DNA of 64,000 nucleotides from Deltaproteobacteria bacterium (GCA_020853705.1 JADYYK010000014.1:1-64000); one strand, 5' to 3'; numbered from the stretch's first letter, positions 7,574 through 16,986 are shown. Notes: generated by a model from the letters alone, not told the origin. Numbers and translations are program-made.

Positions 7574-10500
7574 TGGCCGACGGCACCGACGGGCCGGACG
7601 TGTCGGAGCCCGCCCCGCCCACGCGGCCGCCGCCGCCGCCGGCCGCGCGACCGAAGCGCAAGCGCCGACGGCTGCGCAAGATCGCGCTGTGGACGCTGGG
7701 CTCGCTGACGGTCCTGCTGCTCAGCGTGCGCGTGCTGGCGTGCACCGCGGTCGGGCGCGACCTGGTGCGCAAGCAGATCGTCAAGCAGCTCGGCAAGATG
7801 ATGAACGGAGAGGTCCGGCTGGCGCGCATCGACGGCGACCTGCTCGGCACCATGCACCTGCGCGGCCTCAGCGTGCGCGGGGCCGCCGGCGACATCATCA
7901 CGGTCGACGATCTCGAGGTCAGCTGGAGCACCCTGGCGGCGGTCAAGGCCGCCTTCGGCAGCGTGCGCTTCCGCGCCGTGACCATCCGGGGCGCCCGCGT
8001 GGTGCTGCGCCAGGACGCCGCTGGCCAGCTCGAGCTGGCCGCCCTGATGAAGCCGCGCCCACCCGCCAAGGGCAGCACGGTGATCGATCGCCTGCAGCTC
8101 AGCGGGGCCGAGCTGCGCCTGGAGCGCGCCGGCCAGACCCCGGTCACGGTGCGCGGCATCGATCTCGGGGCCAGCCTGAAGAGCAGCCCGACCGCGGTCG
8201 ACGTGCGTGACCTCGCGCTGGGCCTGGCCAGCGGCCGCTCGCGGCTGGGGCTGACCGGCGAGGTCCACAGCAAGCCCGGTCGCCTGCACGGGCGCGCCGC
8301 GCTGGCGGTCGACCTGCGCGCGGTCGACCTGGCCGCGCTGTGGCCGGCGTCGCCCATCAGGCGCGACCTGACCGCGCGCGCCGAGCTGGGCGGCCCCGGG
8401 GTGCGCCCCGGCACGGTGACCCTCGAGGTCGTGGTCGGCCCGGGCGGCGCCGGCGGCGGGGTGCGGGTGCTGAGCCGGCTGCCCGGGCGGCTGCGCTCGA
8501 ACATGCCGCTTCTGGCCGACGTCCGCATCGTCGGGCTCGACCTCGGCGGGCTGCTGGGCCGGCCCGCGCTGTCGGACCTGGGCCGGCTGTCGGGCGAGAT
8601 CAGCGCCAGCGGACGCGGCCCCGAGCCAGGCGCGCCCCTCACCGCGGCCACCGGCCGGGTCACCGCGACGCTGCGCGGCCTCGGCCTGCAGGACATCAAG
8701 GCCTCCCGCATCGGGCTCGACGCCGAGCTGCGCGGCGGCCGCGTGCTGCTGCACGAGCTGGCGGTGCTGGCGCGCGGCGCGGCGCTGCGCCTGTCGGGCG
8801 AGGTCGACCCGCTGAGCCGCGATCACCGGCTGCGCCTGCTGGCCTCGGTCGACGATCTGGCGCTGGTGGTGCCGGCCTCGGTGGGGCTGTCGGGGCCGGC
8901 CGAGGTCGACGCCGTCATCGCCGGTCGCGGCCTGGATCCCGCCACCCGCGCCGTGGTGCGCGCCGCCGGCATCGCCATGAACGACAAGGGGCTGGCCGCG
9001 CGCCGCCTCGAGGCCGATGCGCGACTGCGGGGTGTCATCGAGGATCCATTGCTCGAAGCGCTGGTTCATCTTGACGACGTGACAACACCGGTGCGCCCGG
9101 TGGAGTCCCAGGACGTGCGCCTCAGGTCCTGGTTCGCGCGCCCGCGCGCGTGGTGGAGCTTCGATCGCATCGTGACCCGCTCGGGCGGTCGCGTCGCGGT
9201 GCGCCAGCGCGGCGAGGGCAGCTTCGCGGTCGGCCCCGGCCTGCGCGCCGACCGCCTCAGCCTCGACGTGCTGTCGGGCCGGGTCAGCGTCAGCGCGGGC
9301 CTGGACTGGTTCATGCGCGGCACCGCGCGCGTCAGCGCCGCCCTCGACCTCGGCGAGGTGCTGGCCTTCCTGCCCGGCGGCATGACCCGCGGCATCCCGC
9401 TGCGCGCCGGGCGCGTCACCGTGAGCGACCTCGCGCTGTCGTCGATGCTGCCCTCGGGCCGTCATCCCCTGCCCGGCCTGCGCGTCACCGGCAAGCTCGG
9501 CCTCAGCGAGGGCCGCCTGCGCGGCCTGGGGCCCACCCTGGGCGGCAGCGTGACCCTGGAGCACCCGGGGCGGCGCAAGCTGGGCGCCGAGCTGACCCTG
9601 GCCGGCCGGCGCTGGATCACGGTGCGCGACCTGACCGCGCCCGATCGCCTGCTGCTGGGCGACCTCCGGGTGCTACAGCGCCGCCTGCTGCCCGCCGAGC
9701 TCGGCGGCAGCATCAGCATCGAGCGCGGCCCGCTGGGCGCCCTGGCCGCGCTGCTGCCGGCGCTGCGCCACCGCCGCCTGGTGGCCACCGAGGTCGAGGG
9801 TCGCATCGACCTCGCCGCCACCGCGGGCGCTCCCGAGCTGCGCCTCAGCCTCGACGCCCACGGCCTGAGCAGCCCGGCTCGGCCCGCCTTCGACGCCGGG
9901 GTGCGCCTGCGGGTGCCCGACTACGACCGCGCCCCGGGCGCCCCCGAACCCACCGAGGTGGTGCGTCGCCTGGCCTTCAGCGCCTGGGTGGGGCGCGGCG
10001 ATCGTCGCCTCGGCCTCGATCTCAGCGCGCGCGTCGCGGTCGCCGACCTGCTGGCCTATGTCCTCAGGCCGCGCGCCGACCGGCTGGAGCGCCTGCTCAG
10101 CGCCGAGCTGGCCGGCGCCTTGCGCATCGACACCGTCAACGTGGTGCGCCTGCTGCGCTCGTTCGGCGCCGAGCCCCCGAGCTGGGCCAGCGCCACCGCG
10201 ACCGGCAAGCTCGCGCTGTCGGGCTCGGCGCGGCTGCCCATCGCGAAGGGGCGGCTGTCGATCGGGCGGCTGTTCCCCGGCCTGCTGGGCCGCCTGTACA
10301 TCCCCATCGACATCGATCTGACGCCGCGCCAGCTGGCGGTGACCAGCGACGCCGCGGGCCTGCTGGGCTGGCCCTTCCTGGGCGTCTACGCCCGCCGCGA
10401 CGGCGGCACCCTGGTGGGGGCCCTGCTCGAGCACAGCGGCCCGCCGGTCGAGCTGTCGCTGCGCCTGGAGCAGACCCGGCGCGGCTACCTGGTGGGCGCC

Positions 10501-11856
10501 ATCAAGGTCGATCCCGCGCGCCTGGGCGGCGGCCGGCCGCCGCTGGCGGCCCTGGTCTTCCCGGGCACCTTCAAGGCCAGCGACTTCGACGTCGAGGCCG
10601 TGCGCGGCTTTGTGCCCTCGCTGCGCGAGCTGCGTGGCACCGTCAACGGCAGCATCCTGGTGGGCGCGCTGCTGCCGCTGCCGGCGCTGACCGGCCGGCT
10701 GGCGGTGACTGACGGCGCCTTCGCGCTGCGCGGCTACCCGCGCCGCTACGACCGCATCAAGGTCACCCTCGACCTGGCCGGCCAGGACGTCGTCATCAAG
10801 GAGGCCTCGCTGTACGCCGGCGACGGCAAGCTGGCGCTGAGCGGACGCGTCAGCGACCTGCGCCAGGTCACCGGGACGCTGCTCTTGTCGGAGTTCCCGC
10901 TGCTCGGCCCGGCCGGCCCCAGCGCCTGGATCAACGGCCAGCTCGACCTCAGCGGCAGGTACCAGGACGGCGCGCTGCGCGGCAACGCCCGCTTCGTCGA
11001 CGCCCAGCTGCGCATCCCGCCCGAGAGCACGCGCGACGTGCAGTCGCTCGATCCGCTCGACGACGTCACCGTGGTCGGCGAGCCCAAGCGCGCCGCCGGC
11101 CTGCTGGAGTCGCTGGTCGCCGAGCTGACCCTGGCCACCGATCGGCTGTGGATCGTACGCGGTCAGGACACTCGCCTGGCCATCATGGCCGACCTCAAGG
11201 CGACCACCCAGCCGGGCCGCCCGCCGCAGCTGGCCGGGCAGATCCGCGCCCTGGCCGGCGACGTCGAGCTGCTCGGCAAGTCGTTCCGCGTCGAGCGCGG
11301 CGTCATCAGCCTGGACGCCAACCAGAAGGTCATCGACCCCGAGCTGGACCTGCGCTTCGCCCACAGCGACGTCGAGTCCGACACCATCGTGTACATCGAC
11401 GTCTCGGGCCGGCTGTCGGCGCCACGCATCCGCTTCCGCGCCGACCCGCCGCTGACCGAGGCCCAGGTCCTGGGCCTCCTCTTGCACGGCGACCCCGGCT
11501 GGGAGACCAACGAGGCCCAGGGCGCCGCGCGCCGCCGCGCCGAGCGCACCGTGGCCACGCTGGCGCAGGCCTTCCTGCGCGACCGCGTCCCGGGCGCGCG
11601 CGCCATCAAGTTCGTGCCCGTGATCGAGCCCGAGGAGGAGCGCCAGTCGGGCAGCAGCGGCGGCCGCTACGGCGTGCGCATCCCCATCACCGACACCTTC
11701 GTGTTCGAGACCACGGTGCGCACCGGGACCATCGAGGACGAGAACACCTATGAAGGGCGCCTGCAGCTGCGCCTGCGCCGGCGCCTGAATGTGCAGGTTT
11801 CTGCCGGCGATGCCGCCAAGGGCGGCGTGGATCTGGTGTGGACCTTCCGGTATTGA
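7573..11856 (+). CDS. tamB: Translocation and assembly module protein TamB (AsmA-like)
   Basis: A 1427-residue TamB-type bridge protein. Its N-terminus is Pro-rich and basic (PKRKRRRLRK) and is followed by one inner-membrane helix (about 36-58). About 1300 residues of repetitive beta structure then span the periplasm as a hydrophobic groove. The C-terminal DUF490/TamB domain includes FRADPPLTEAQVLGLLLHGD and ends in a beta-rich tail (RLRRRLNVQVSAGD), typical of the part that docks on the outer-membrane partner. Adjacency and one-base overlap with the Omp85 gene support a TamAB pair. The protein is at the long end of the family (E. coli about 1260). Confidence 0.95.
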   Translation: MADGTDGPDVSEPAPPTRPPPPPAARPKRKRRRLRKIALWTLGSLTVLLLSVRVLACTAVGRDLVRKQIVKQLGKMMNGEVRLARIDGDLLGTMHLRGLSVRGAAGDIITVDDLEVSWSTLAAVKAAFGSVRFRAVTIRGARVVLRQDAAGQLELAALMKPRPPAKGSTVIDRLQLSGAELRLERAGQTPVTVRGIDLGASLKSSPTAVDVRDLALGLASGRSRLGLTGEVHSKPGRLHGRAALAVDLRAVDLAALWPASPIRRDLTARAELGGPGVRPGTVTLEVVVGPGGAGGGVRVLSRLPGRLRSNMPLLADVRIVGLDLGGLLGRPALSDLGRLSGEISASGRGPEPGAPLTAATGRVTATLRGLGLQDIKASRIGLDAELRGGRVLLHELAVLARGAALRLSGEVDPLSRDHRLRLLASVDDLALVVPASVGLSGPAEVDAVIAGRGLDPATRAVVRAAGIAMNDKGLAARRLEADARLRGVIEDPLLEALVHLDDVTTPVRPVESQDVRLRSWFARPRAWWSFDRIVTRSGGRVAVRQRGEGSFAVGPGLRADRLSLDVLSGRVSVSAGLDWFMRGTARVSAALDLGEVLAFLPGGMTRGIPLRAGRVTVSDLALSSMLPSGRHPLPGLRVTGKLGLSEGRLRGLGPTLGGSVTLEHPGRRKLGAELTLAGRRWITVRDLTAPDRLLLGDLRVLQRRLLPAELGGSISIERGPLGALAALLPALRHRRLVATEVEGRIDLAATAGAPELRLSLDAHGLSSPARPAFDAGVRLRVPDYDRAPGAPEPTEVVRRLAFSAWVGRGDRRLGLDLSARVAVADLLAYVLRPRADRLERLLSAELAGALRIDTVNVVRLLRSFGAEPPSWASATATGKLALSGSARLPIAKGRLSIGRLFPGLLGRLYIPIDIDLTPRQLAVTSDAAGLLGWPFLGVYARRDGGTLVGALLEHSGPPVELSLRLEQTRRGYLVGAIKVDPARLGGGRPPLAALVFPGTFKASDFDVEAVRGFVPSLRELRGTVNGSILVGALLPLPALTGRLAVTDGAFALRGYPRRYDRIKVTLDLAGQDVVIKEASLYAGDGKLALSGRVSDLRQVTGTLLLSEFPLLGPAGPSAWINGQLDLSGRYQDGALRGNARFVDAQLRIPPESTRDVQSLDPLDDVTVVGEPKRAAGLLESLVAELTLATDRLWIVRGQDTRLAIMADLKATTQPGRPPQLAGQIRALAGDVELLGKSFRVERGVISLDANQKVIDPELDLRFAHSDVESDTIVYIDVSGRLSAPRIRFRADPPLTEAQVLGLLLHGDPGWETNEAQGAARRRAERTVATLAQAFLRDRVPGARAIKFVPVIEPEEERQSGSSGGRYGVRIPITDTFVFETTVRTGTIEDENTYEGRLQLRLRRRLNVQVSAGDAAKGGVDLVWTFRY

Positions 11857-11862
11857 TAGGCT
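11857..11862 (+). promoter_or_regulatory. TAGGCT box before gene 11870
   Basis: TAGGCT begins on the base after the tamB stop and lies seven bases before ATG 11870. No Shine-Dalgarno is present. It may give the downstream genes a transcript separate from tamB. Confidence 0.35.
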
Positions 11863-11869
11863 GTCCACC

Positions 11870-12274
11870 ATGAGCCACCGGGAAACCGTCGATGACTACA
11901 TCCGGCGCTTCGGCGAGCGGGTAGGCGTCACGTTCGACCCGCTCAACGAGCAGGGCTACTGCGAGATCACCCGCGGCAGCGCGCGCGTGCGCGTCAACGT
12001 GCTCGAGGAGCACGGGGTGCTCCTGTTCCTGGCCCCGCTCATGAAGGTGCCCGAGCGCAACCGGCTGGAGTTCTATCGCAAGCTGCTCGAGCTGTCGTTC
12101 CTGGCCACCTCCGACGCCGCCTTCGCCATCGACAAGAAGACCGAGGTCGCTTACCTGCGCATCTTCCGTCGCCTCGAGGGCATCGACTTCGACGAGTTCG
12201 AGGACCTCCTGCACACCATCGCGCTGGTGGCCGACGAGTGGGACGACAAGCTGCGCGATCAGTTCGGGGCCTGA
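11870..12274 (+). CDS. CesT/YbjN-like chaperone-fold protein
   Basis: A 134-residue acidic protein. The predicted pattern is an N-terminal helix (VDDYIRRFGERVGV), a beta meander (CEITRGSARVRVNV, VLLFLAPL), a long helix (RNRLEFYRKLLELSFLA), a further sheet (AAFAIDKKTEVAYLRIFRRL) and a last helix (EFEDLLHTIALVADEW). This matches the fold shared by class I type III secretion chaperones (CesT/Tir chaperone) and YbjN-like proteins. There is no secretion apparatus in the window. The stop overlaps the start of the histidine kinase gene (TGATG), and a second protein of the same look lies three genes on at 13887. The fold assignment is by pattern; function is unknown. Confidence 0.7.
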   Translation: MSHRETVDDYIRRFGERVGVTFDPLNEQGYCEITRGSARVRVNVLEEHGVLLFLAPLMKVPERNRLEFYRKLLELSFLATSDAAFAIDKKTEVAYLRIFRRLEGIDFDEFEDLLHTIALVADEWDDKLRDQFGA

Positions 12275-13410
12275 TGGCACCTCCCGACGCCCCGCTCGAC
12301 ACCCACGCGATCCTGGATCGGGTTCCGGCGGCGATCTACCGGCTGTCCCCCGACGCCATCGTGGTCTACATCAACCGCAGCGGCGCCACCATCGCCGGCT
12401 ACAGCCAGGACGAGATCGTCGGCGTGCCCTTCCTGGTCCACGTCGCCGACGCCGGGGACTCGCCCGCCATGCGCGCCATCCAGCAGGCGCTGTCCGCGGG
12501 CGAGGGCTGCGACTGGACCGAGGTCAAGCTGCGCCACCGCGACGGCCGCATCATCACGGTGCGCACCACCTTCGCGCCGCTGCTGGACGCGCAGGGTGAG
12601 CTCATCGGCTTCGATGGCATCTCGGTCGACGTCACCGCCGAGGCCGAGTCCAAGAGCCGGCTGGTCGCCATGGACAGCCTGATGACGCTGGGGCTGTTCG
12701 CCGCTGGCCTCGGCCACGAGGTCGCGACCCCGGCCGCGTCGGTCAACCTGGCGCTGGAGCAGGTGCGCCGCCACCTCGAGGATCTGGCCTCGGGCCGGCG
12801 CAACTCGCAGGAGGTCCTGGCCGAGGCCGAGCCCACGCTGGACGACGCGCTGCGCTCGATCCGCGACATCGCCAACATCGTCGAGCACCTGCGGGTGCTG
12901 GCCCGCGGCGCTTCCTCCCGGGCTCGGACGCCGGTTGCCCTGGCGGACCTGGTGGCGGCGGCGACCTCGCTGGCGGGGCCACAGCTGCGCCGGCGCGCCA
13001 CCCTGGAGGTGCAGCTCCTGGCGCATCCGCTGCTGGCCACCGAGTGTGCGCCGCTGACCCTGGTGCTGCTCAACCTGCTGGCCAACGCCCAGCAGGCGCT
13101 GGCCGAGAGCCCCGGGGCGCGCCACCACGTCAAGGTCACCAGCGCGCACAACGACCTCGAAGGCGTCACCATCACGGTCAGCGACGACGGCCCCGGCATC
13201 CCCGAGGAGGTCCGGGCCCACATCTTCGACCCCTTCTTCACCACCAAGCGTGACGGCACCGGGATCGGCCTGGCGGTCTCGGGCGAGCTGGTGCGCAAGA
13301 TGGGCGGGCGCATCGAGGTCGAGTCCGAGGTCGGCAGCGGCGCCACCTTCCGGGTCCACATCCCCAAGGAGCGCGTGCTGGCGCGCGAGTGGCGCTCGCA
13401 CGGGGGCTAG
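12274..13410 (+). CDS. PAS-domain sensor histidine kinase, orphan
   Basis: A 378-residue soluble kinase with no membrane segment. A PAS domain spans about residues 10-125 ([21 protein letters not shown], then a C-terminal [12 protein letters not shown]) and would sense a cytoplasmic signal. The phosphoacceptor helix has GLGHEVATP with His148. The ATPase domain has the N box ([12 protein letters not shown]), G1 (DDGPGIP), F box (FDPFFTTK) and G2 (GTGIGLAV). The GHE form of the H box resembles NtrB-like and myxobacterial orphan kinases. No response regulator gene is adjacent, so the partner is unknown. Start ATG overlaps the stop of the CesT-like gene, and tsaE begins three bases after its stop. 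Confidence 0.93.
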   Translation: MAPPDAPLDTHAILDRVPAAIYRLSPDAIVVYINRSGATIAGYSQDEIVGVPFLVHVADAGDSPAMRAIQQALSAGEGCDWTEVKLRHRDGRIITVRTTFAPLLDAQGELIGFDGISVDVTAEAESKSRLVAMDSLMTLGLFAAGLGHEVATPAASVNLALEQVRRHLEDLASGRRNSQEVLAEAEPTLDDALRSIRDIANIVEHLRVLARGASSRARTPVALADLVAAATSLAGPQLRRRATLEVQLLAHPLLATECAPLTLVLLNLLANAQQALAESPGARHHVKVTSAHNDLEGVTITVSDDGPGIPEEVRAHIFDPFFTTKRDGTGIGLAVSGELVRKMGGRIEVESEVGSGATFRVHIPKERVLAREWRSHGG

Positions 13411-13413
13411 GCC

Positions 13414-13890
13414 GTGGAGCGGGTGCTCGCGGACGCCGCCGCCACCGCGCGGGCTGGCGAGGTGCTGGGCCGGGTCGCCTCGCCCGGGGACGTCATCGCC
13501 CTGGTCGGTGATCTGGGCGCTGGCAAGACGACCCTGGTGCAGGGGCTGGCGCGCGGCCTGGGGGTGACCTCGGCCTGGGTGTCCAGCCCGACCTTCACCA
13601 TCATCAATGAGCACCCGGGCCGGCTGCCGCTCGTGCACGTCGACCTGTACCGGCTGGAGTCCGCGCGCGAGCTCGGCGAGATCGGCATCACCGAGGTCCT
13701 GGGCCGCGACGACGCCGTGGTCGCGGTGGAGTGGTGGACGCGGCTTGCCGAGTGCGGGGTGCGCGCGCCTGACCACCTGGAGGTGGTCCTGGAGGAGCTG
13801 CCTGGGCCGGACGGCGGGCGCCGGCTGACCCTGCGCCCGGTGGGGGTGCGCCCGGCGGCACTGGCAGCCGCCTGGCTGGCCATGATATGA
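13414..13890 (+). CDS. tsaE: tRNA threonylcarbamoyladenosine biosynthesis ATPase TsaE
   Basis: TsaE is the ATPase that works with TsaB and TsaD to attach threonylcarbamoyl to A37 of ANN-decoding tRNAs. The 158-residue product has the Walker A motif [19 protein letters not shown] near residues 32-50. The family signature ([10 protein letters not shown]), the HVDLYRLE segment and VVAVEWW with the Walker B-equivalent region follow. The start is GTG, three bases after the kinase stop. The gene ends in an ATGA overlap with the YbjN-like gene. tsaB and tsaD are not in the window. Housekeeping function is well supported; its place between a sensor kinase and chaperone-like proteins is probably incidental. 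Confidence 0.95.
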   Translation: MERVLADAAATARAGEVLGRVASPGDVIALVGDLGAGKTTLVQGLARGLGVTSAWVSSPTFTIINEHPGRLPLVHVDLYRLESARELGEIGITEVLGRDDAVVAVEWWTRLAECGVRAPDHLEVVLEELPGPDGGRRLTLRPVGVRPAALAAAWLAMI

Positions 13891-14294
13891 AGCCGCCCAT
13901 GGCTGAGACACCCACCGACGTCGTCGCGCGCCTCCTCAATCAGGTCGGCCTGGCCAACGTGGCCGAGAAGGTCGGCGATGGCATGTACAAGATCAAGTGG
14001 GGCTCGGCCACGCTGATCACCGGCGCCGCGGGCAACGGGATCGTGGCCATCGCGCCGATGTTTTCGCAGCCGCCGCCGGCGCGGCGCGAGGAGTTTTACC
14101 GCGCGCTGCTCGAGATCAACGCCGCCATCGGCGGCACCGCGGCGTTCGCGGTGCACAAGGACGGCACCGTGGCGCTGCAGCTCGGCCGCGGCGTCGAGGG
14201 GCTCGACGCCAACGAGTTCGCCCTCATGCTGGGCGCGGTCGGCAAGTTCGCCGACCAGTACGACGACATCCTCAAGGCCGAGTACTACAAGTAG
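13887..14294 (+). CDS. YbjN/CesT-like small protein
   Basis: A 135-residue protein with the same alternation as the product at 11870: N-terminal helix ([12 protein letters not shown]), meander ([22 protein letters not shown]), helix ([17 protein letters not shown]), sheet ([21 protein letters not shown]) and C-terminal helix ([18 protein letters not shown]). The two share the EFYR.LLE-type helix, followed by an AAFA segment and a charged strand, and look like distant paralogues. The start overlaps the tsaE stop (ATGA). Known relatives are secretion chaperones or YbjN-type proteins of poorly known function; no partner effector is visible here. Confidence 0.75.
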   Translation: MKPPMAETPTDVVARLLNQVGLANVAEKVGDGMYKIKWGSATLITGAAGNGIVAIAPMFSQPPPARREEFYRALLEINAAIGGTAAFAVHKDGTVALQLGRGVEGLDANEFALMLGAVGKFADQYDDILKAEYYK

Positions 14295-14317
14295 TCGCCC
14301 GCCCTGCGGTACGCGAG

Positions 14318-14986
14318 CTAGGTCCGCATCATCGGCTCGCGCACGATGAACGGCGAGCGCACCGTCAGCTGGGTCTGCTTGTCCTTGCCATCGACCCGCA
14401 GCGTCACCACCAGCCGGAAGCTCATGCCCTGGGTGTTCCAGCGGCTGCCCCCGCCGATGGCGTCCCAGTCGGGCGCCGACAGGTCGAAGCTGGTCTGCAG
14501 CTGCTGTGACGGCGCGATGGTGCTGTCCCAGGGCTGATAGGTCGACGTCGCGGCGGCCCACTGCTGCGGGTTGCGTGCGACCAGCTCGGCCAGCTCGCGG
14601 CCGTCCTTGTCGTCGAGCAGCTTGACCGAGGCGATCTCGATGCGCGCCGGCTGGCTGCCCGCCGCGCTGCGCAGCAGCAGCTGGACCCGGGCCTGCTCAC
14701 AGGCGCGCTTGGCCATCGCGCGCGCCCGGTCGGCGCGCGCAGGATCGGCCGGGTCGGCGGCGGACCGCCCCAGGCGTCCGCCGCGCGCCACGTCGGAGGC
14801 GTCGGCCTGCTTGCAGTCCTCCTCGAGCACGGCCGACATGATGGACGCCTCGACGGCCAGCGCCTCGACCACGGGCGGCGCGGTCGGGCGGGGCGCCTTG
14901 TCATTGCCACGCTCGACATGCGAACAGGCCGCCATCGCCGCCATCGCCACCATCGTCGCCGCGACCGGCACCAGCTTCTTGGTCAT
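14318..14986 (-). CDS. Putative lipoprotein, function unknown
   Basis: A 222-residue product with signal peptide and lipobox MAAC (Cys20). The mature part starts with a charged linker and a predicted helix ([19 protein letters not shown]), then an Ala/Arg-rich region (residues 70-110) and a beta-rich C-terminal half with [14 protein letters not shown] and [14 protein letters not shown], which looks like an Ig-like sandwich. No family recognised. TAGATT lies exactly six bases upstream of ATG with no Shine-Dalgarno, so it probably has its own leaderless transcript rather than depending on pfkB 54 bases upstream. The convergent gene at 13887 ends 23 bases away. Confidence 0.85.
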   Translation of the reverse strand: MTKKLVPVAATMVAMAAMAACSHVERGNDKAPRPTAPPVVEALAVEASIMSAVLEEDCKQADASDVARGGRLGRSAADPADPARADRARAMAKRACEQARVQLLLRSAAGSQPARIEIASVKLLDDKDGRELAELVARNPQQWAAATSTYQPWDSTIAPSQQLQTSFDLSAPDWDAIGGGSRWNTQGMSFRLVVTLRVDGKDKQTQLTVRSPFIVREPMMRT

Positions 14987-14992
14987 GACCCC

Positions 14993-14998
14993 AATCTA
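14993..14998 (-). promoter_or_regulatory. TAGATT box for gene 14318-14986
   Basis: TAGATT on the minus strand, six bases before ATG 14986; same spacing as at many other starts in the window. No clear -35. Confidence 0.4.
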
Positions 14999-15040
14999 CG
15001 CGCGAACCCGCCCGGCCGCGCTACCGGACGGCGGCCTCGG

Positions 15041-15955
15041 CTAAAACCGCATCAATTCGCGGAACTCGCCGAAGCGCCGCTCGACGTCGGGCTGCTCCAG
15101 CACGCGCAGCCGGTCCAGGCTGAAGTCCTCGACACAGTACGACGCCAGCGAGCTGCCATGGATCATGGCGCGGCGCAGGCTGTCGTCGTCGATGGTCGCG
15201 GCGCACGCCAGCGAGCCCATGAAGCCGCCCGCGAAGGTGTCGCCGGCGCCGGTGGGGTCGCAGACCTCGTCGATGGGATAGGCCGGCGCGGCGAAGACGC
15301 CGTGCGGGTGCACCAGCAGGGCGCCGTGCTCGCCGCGCTTGATGACCACGATGGTCGGGCCCATGGCGTGGATGACCCGCGCCGCGCGCTGCAGGTTGGA
15401 CTCGCCGGACAGCTGGCGCGCCTCCTCGTCGTTGAGCAGGACGGCGTCGACGCGCGCCAGCACCTTGGCCAGCTCCGCCGGCTTGCGCGAGATCCAGTAG
15501 TTCATGGTGTCGAGCGCGACCAGCTTGGGCTTCCTGATCTGCTCCAGCACGTCGAGCTGCAGCACCGGATCGATGTTGCCCAGGAACAGCAGATCGGCCG
15601 AGCGATAGCTGTCGGGCAGCCGGGGCTGGAAGCCGGCGAAGACGCCGAGCTCGGTGTTCAGCGACTCGCGCGTGATGAAGTCGGGGGCGTAGCGGCCGGC
15701 CCAGCGGAAGGTGCGCCCGCCCTTGACCACCTCGAGGCCGCTCATGTCGGCCCCGCGCGAGGCCAGGTAGTCGAGGTGGCCGCGCGGCAGGTCGTCGCCG
15801 ACGATGGCGACCAGGCGCGTGCGCGGCACGAAGAACGAGGCCGCGGTGCAGATGAACGACGCCGAGCCGCCCAGCACTTCGTCGCGCTTGCCGCGCACCG
15901 TCTCCACGCTGTCCAGCGCGACGGAGCCAACCACACACAGCTCGAGGTTCGCCAT
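15041..15955 (-). CDS. PfkB-family carbohydrate/nucleoside kinase
   Basis: A 304-residue ribokinase-fold enzyme. The N-terminal GGSASFICTAASFF segment binds the sugar side of the substrate. The C-terminal signature DPTGAGDTFAGGF near residues 236-248 holds the anion hole and catalytic Asp. LLNDEEARQLSG is the typical middle motif. It starts one base after the mtnP stop, so the two are surely one transcript. mtnP releases 5-methylthioribose-1-phosphate and adenine, so a nucleoside or ribose-type substrate (such as adenosine or inosine) fits the context better than fructose, but this is inference. Length is normal and all catalytic residues are present. Confidence 0.92.
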   Translation of the reverse strand: MANLELCVVGSVALDSVETVRGKRDEVLGGSASFICTAASFFVPRTRLVAIVGDDLPRGHLDYLASRGADMSGLEVVKGGRTFRWAGRYAPDFITRESLNTELGVFAGFQPRLPDSYRSADLLFLGNIDPVLQLDVLEQIRKPKLVALDTMNYWISRKPAELAKVLARVDAVLLNDEEARQLSGESNLQRAARVIHAMGPTIVVIKRGEHGALLVHPHGVFAAPAYPIDEVCDPTGAGDTFAGGFMGSLACAATIDDDSLRRAMIHGSSLASYCVEDFSLDRLRVLEQPDVERRFGEFRELMRF

Positions 15956-15956
15956 C

Positions 15957-16823
15957 TCAGCTCTCCCAGTCGACGATGTGCTTCAGGCGTGCGCGCATCT
16001 CGGGTGTCACCGCCGACGCATCGGTCATCACGGCCCGCCTGGCGACGTCGGCGGACGCGCACGAGGCCTCGGCGGGCAGGCGCCCGACCAGGTTGACGAG
16101 GACCTGCTTGGCGCGCTCGACGTTGGCCTTCATGACCTTGACCACCTGCTCGACCGAGACGTCCTCCTCGCCCTCCTGCCAGCAGTCATAGTCGGTCGCC
16201 AGCGCCAGCAGCGCGAAGCACAGGCCGGCCTCGCGCGCCAGCTTGGCCTCCGGCATCGCGGTCATGCCGATGACCTCGAGGCCCCAGCCGCGCCAGATCA
16301 GCGACTCGGCGCGGGTCGAGAACTGCGGCCCCTCGATGCAGATGTAGGTGCCGCCACGGCGGGTCTTGCCCGCGGTGTGCGCGGCGGCGTCATACAGGTG
16401 GCCGCTGAGGTCGCGACACACCGGCTCGGCCATCGGCACGTGGCCGACCACGCCGCCGCCGAAGAAGGTGCTCTCGCGCCGCCTGGTGAAGTCGATGAAC
16501 TGGTCGACCACCACCAGCGTTCCGGGGTGGATGTCCTCGCGCAGCGAGCCGACCGCGGACACCGACACCAGGTGGGTGACGCCGAGCTGCTTCAGGCCGC
16601 AGATGTTGGCGCGGTAGTTGACCTCGCTGGGCAGCAGGCGGTGGCCACGCCCGTGCCGGGGCAGGAAGACCATGCGAGCGCCCTCGAGGCGACCCACGAC
16701 ATACTCGTCGGACGGCGCACCGAACGGGGTGTCGACCCGCTGCCGCGTGACCTCCGTCAGCCCGGGCAGCTCGTAGAGGCCGCTGCCGCCGATGACTCCG
16801 ATGACCCGCTCGGTGGATGCCAT
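15957..16823 (-). CDS. mtnP: S-methyl-5'-thioadenosine phosphorylase
   Basis: MTAP splits methylthioadenosine, the by-product of polyamine and homoserine lactone synthesis, with phosphate. The 288-residue product matches the family closely. It has the phosphate loop GGSGLYEL near residue 12, PRHGRGH and NYRANI, then EGPQFSTRAES, the MTA-type MTAMPEAKLARE and ATDYDCW. The last two favour MTAP over purine nucleoside phosphorylase. ATG 16823 is preceded by AGGGA at seven bases. It heads a minus-strand unit with the PfkB kinase. The 163-base divergent region upstream contains a heptamer repeat. Salvage genes mtnA-D are not in the window. Confidence 0.95.
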   Translation of the reverse strand: MASTERVIGVIGGSGLYELPGLTEVTRQRVDTPFGAPSDEYVVGRLEGARMVFLPRHGRGHRLLPSEVNYRANICGLKQLGVTHLVSVSAVGSLREDIHPGTLVVVDQFIDFTRRRESTFFGGGVVGHVPMAEPVCRDLSGHLYDAAAHTAGKTRRGGTYICIEGPQFSTRAESLIWRGWGLEVIGMTAMPEAKLAREAGLCFALLALATDYDCWQEGEEDVSVEQVVKVMKANVERAKQVLVNLVGRLPAEASCASADVARRAVMTDASAVTPEMRARLKHIVDWES

Positions 16824-16895
16824 GGTGTGTGTCCCTGCTCTCCCGAAAAGCCGCACTCTGTTAGCACGGCGGGGGCGCGACCGGGAAGCACTGTT

Positions 16896-16930
16896 CTGGG
16901 GTCTGGGACCTGGGACGTGGGACCTGACGG
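16896..16930. repeat. Heptamer tandem repeat, consensus CTGGGAC
   Basis: Five consecutive 7-base units: CTGGGGT, CTGGGAC, CTGGGAC, GTGGGAC and CTGACGG. It lies in the divergent region between mtnP and the secreted-protein gene. The consensus CTGNNAC is shared with the invariant second unit (CTGTCAC) of the dispersed repeats at 19687, 41600 and 55623. Confidence 0.7.
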
Positions 16931-16986
16931 CGCGGGAATGTCCGCCCCGCGCCAGGCGTCTTGTCGGGCACAACCTGGAGGCCAGC

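Noticed and set aside
16792..16986. N-terminal extension of the secreted protein at 16987
   Set aside because: It translates the heptamer repeat, lacks a ribosome-binding site and would bury the signal peptide.
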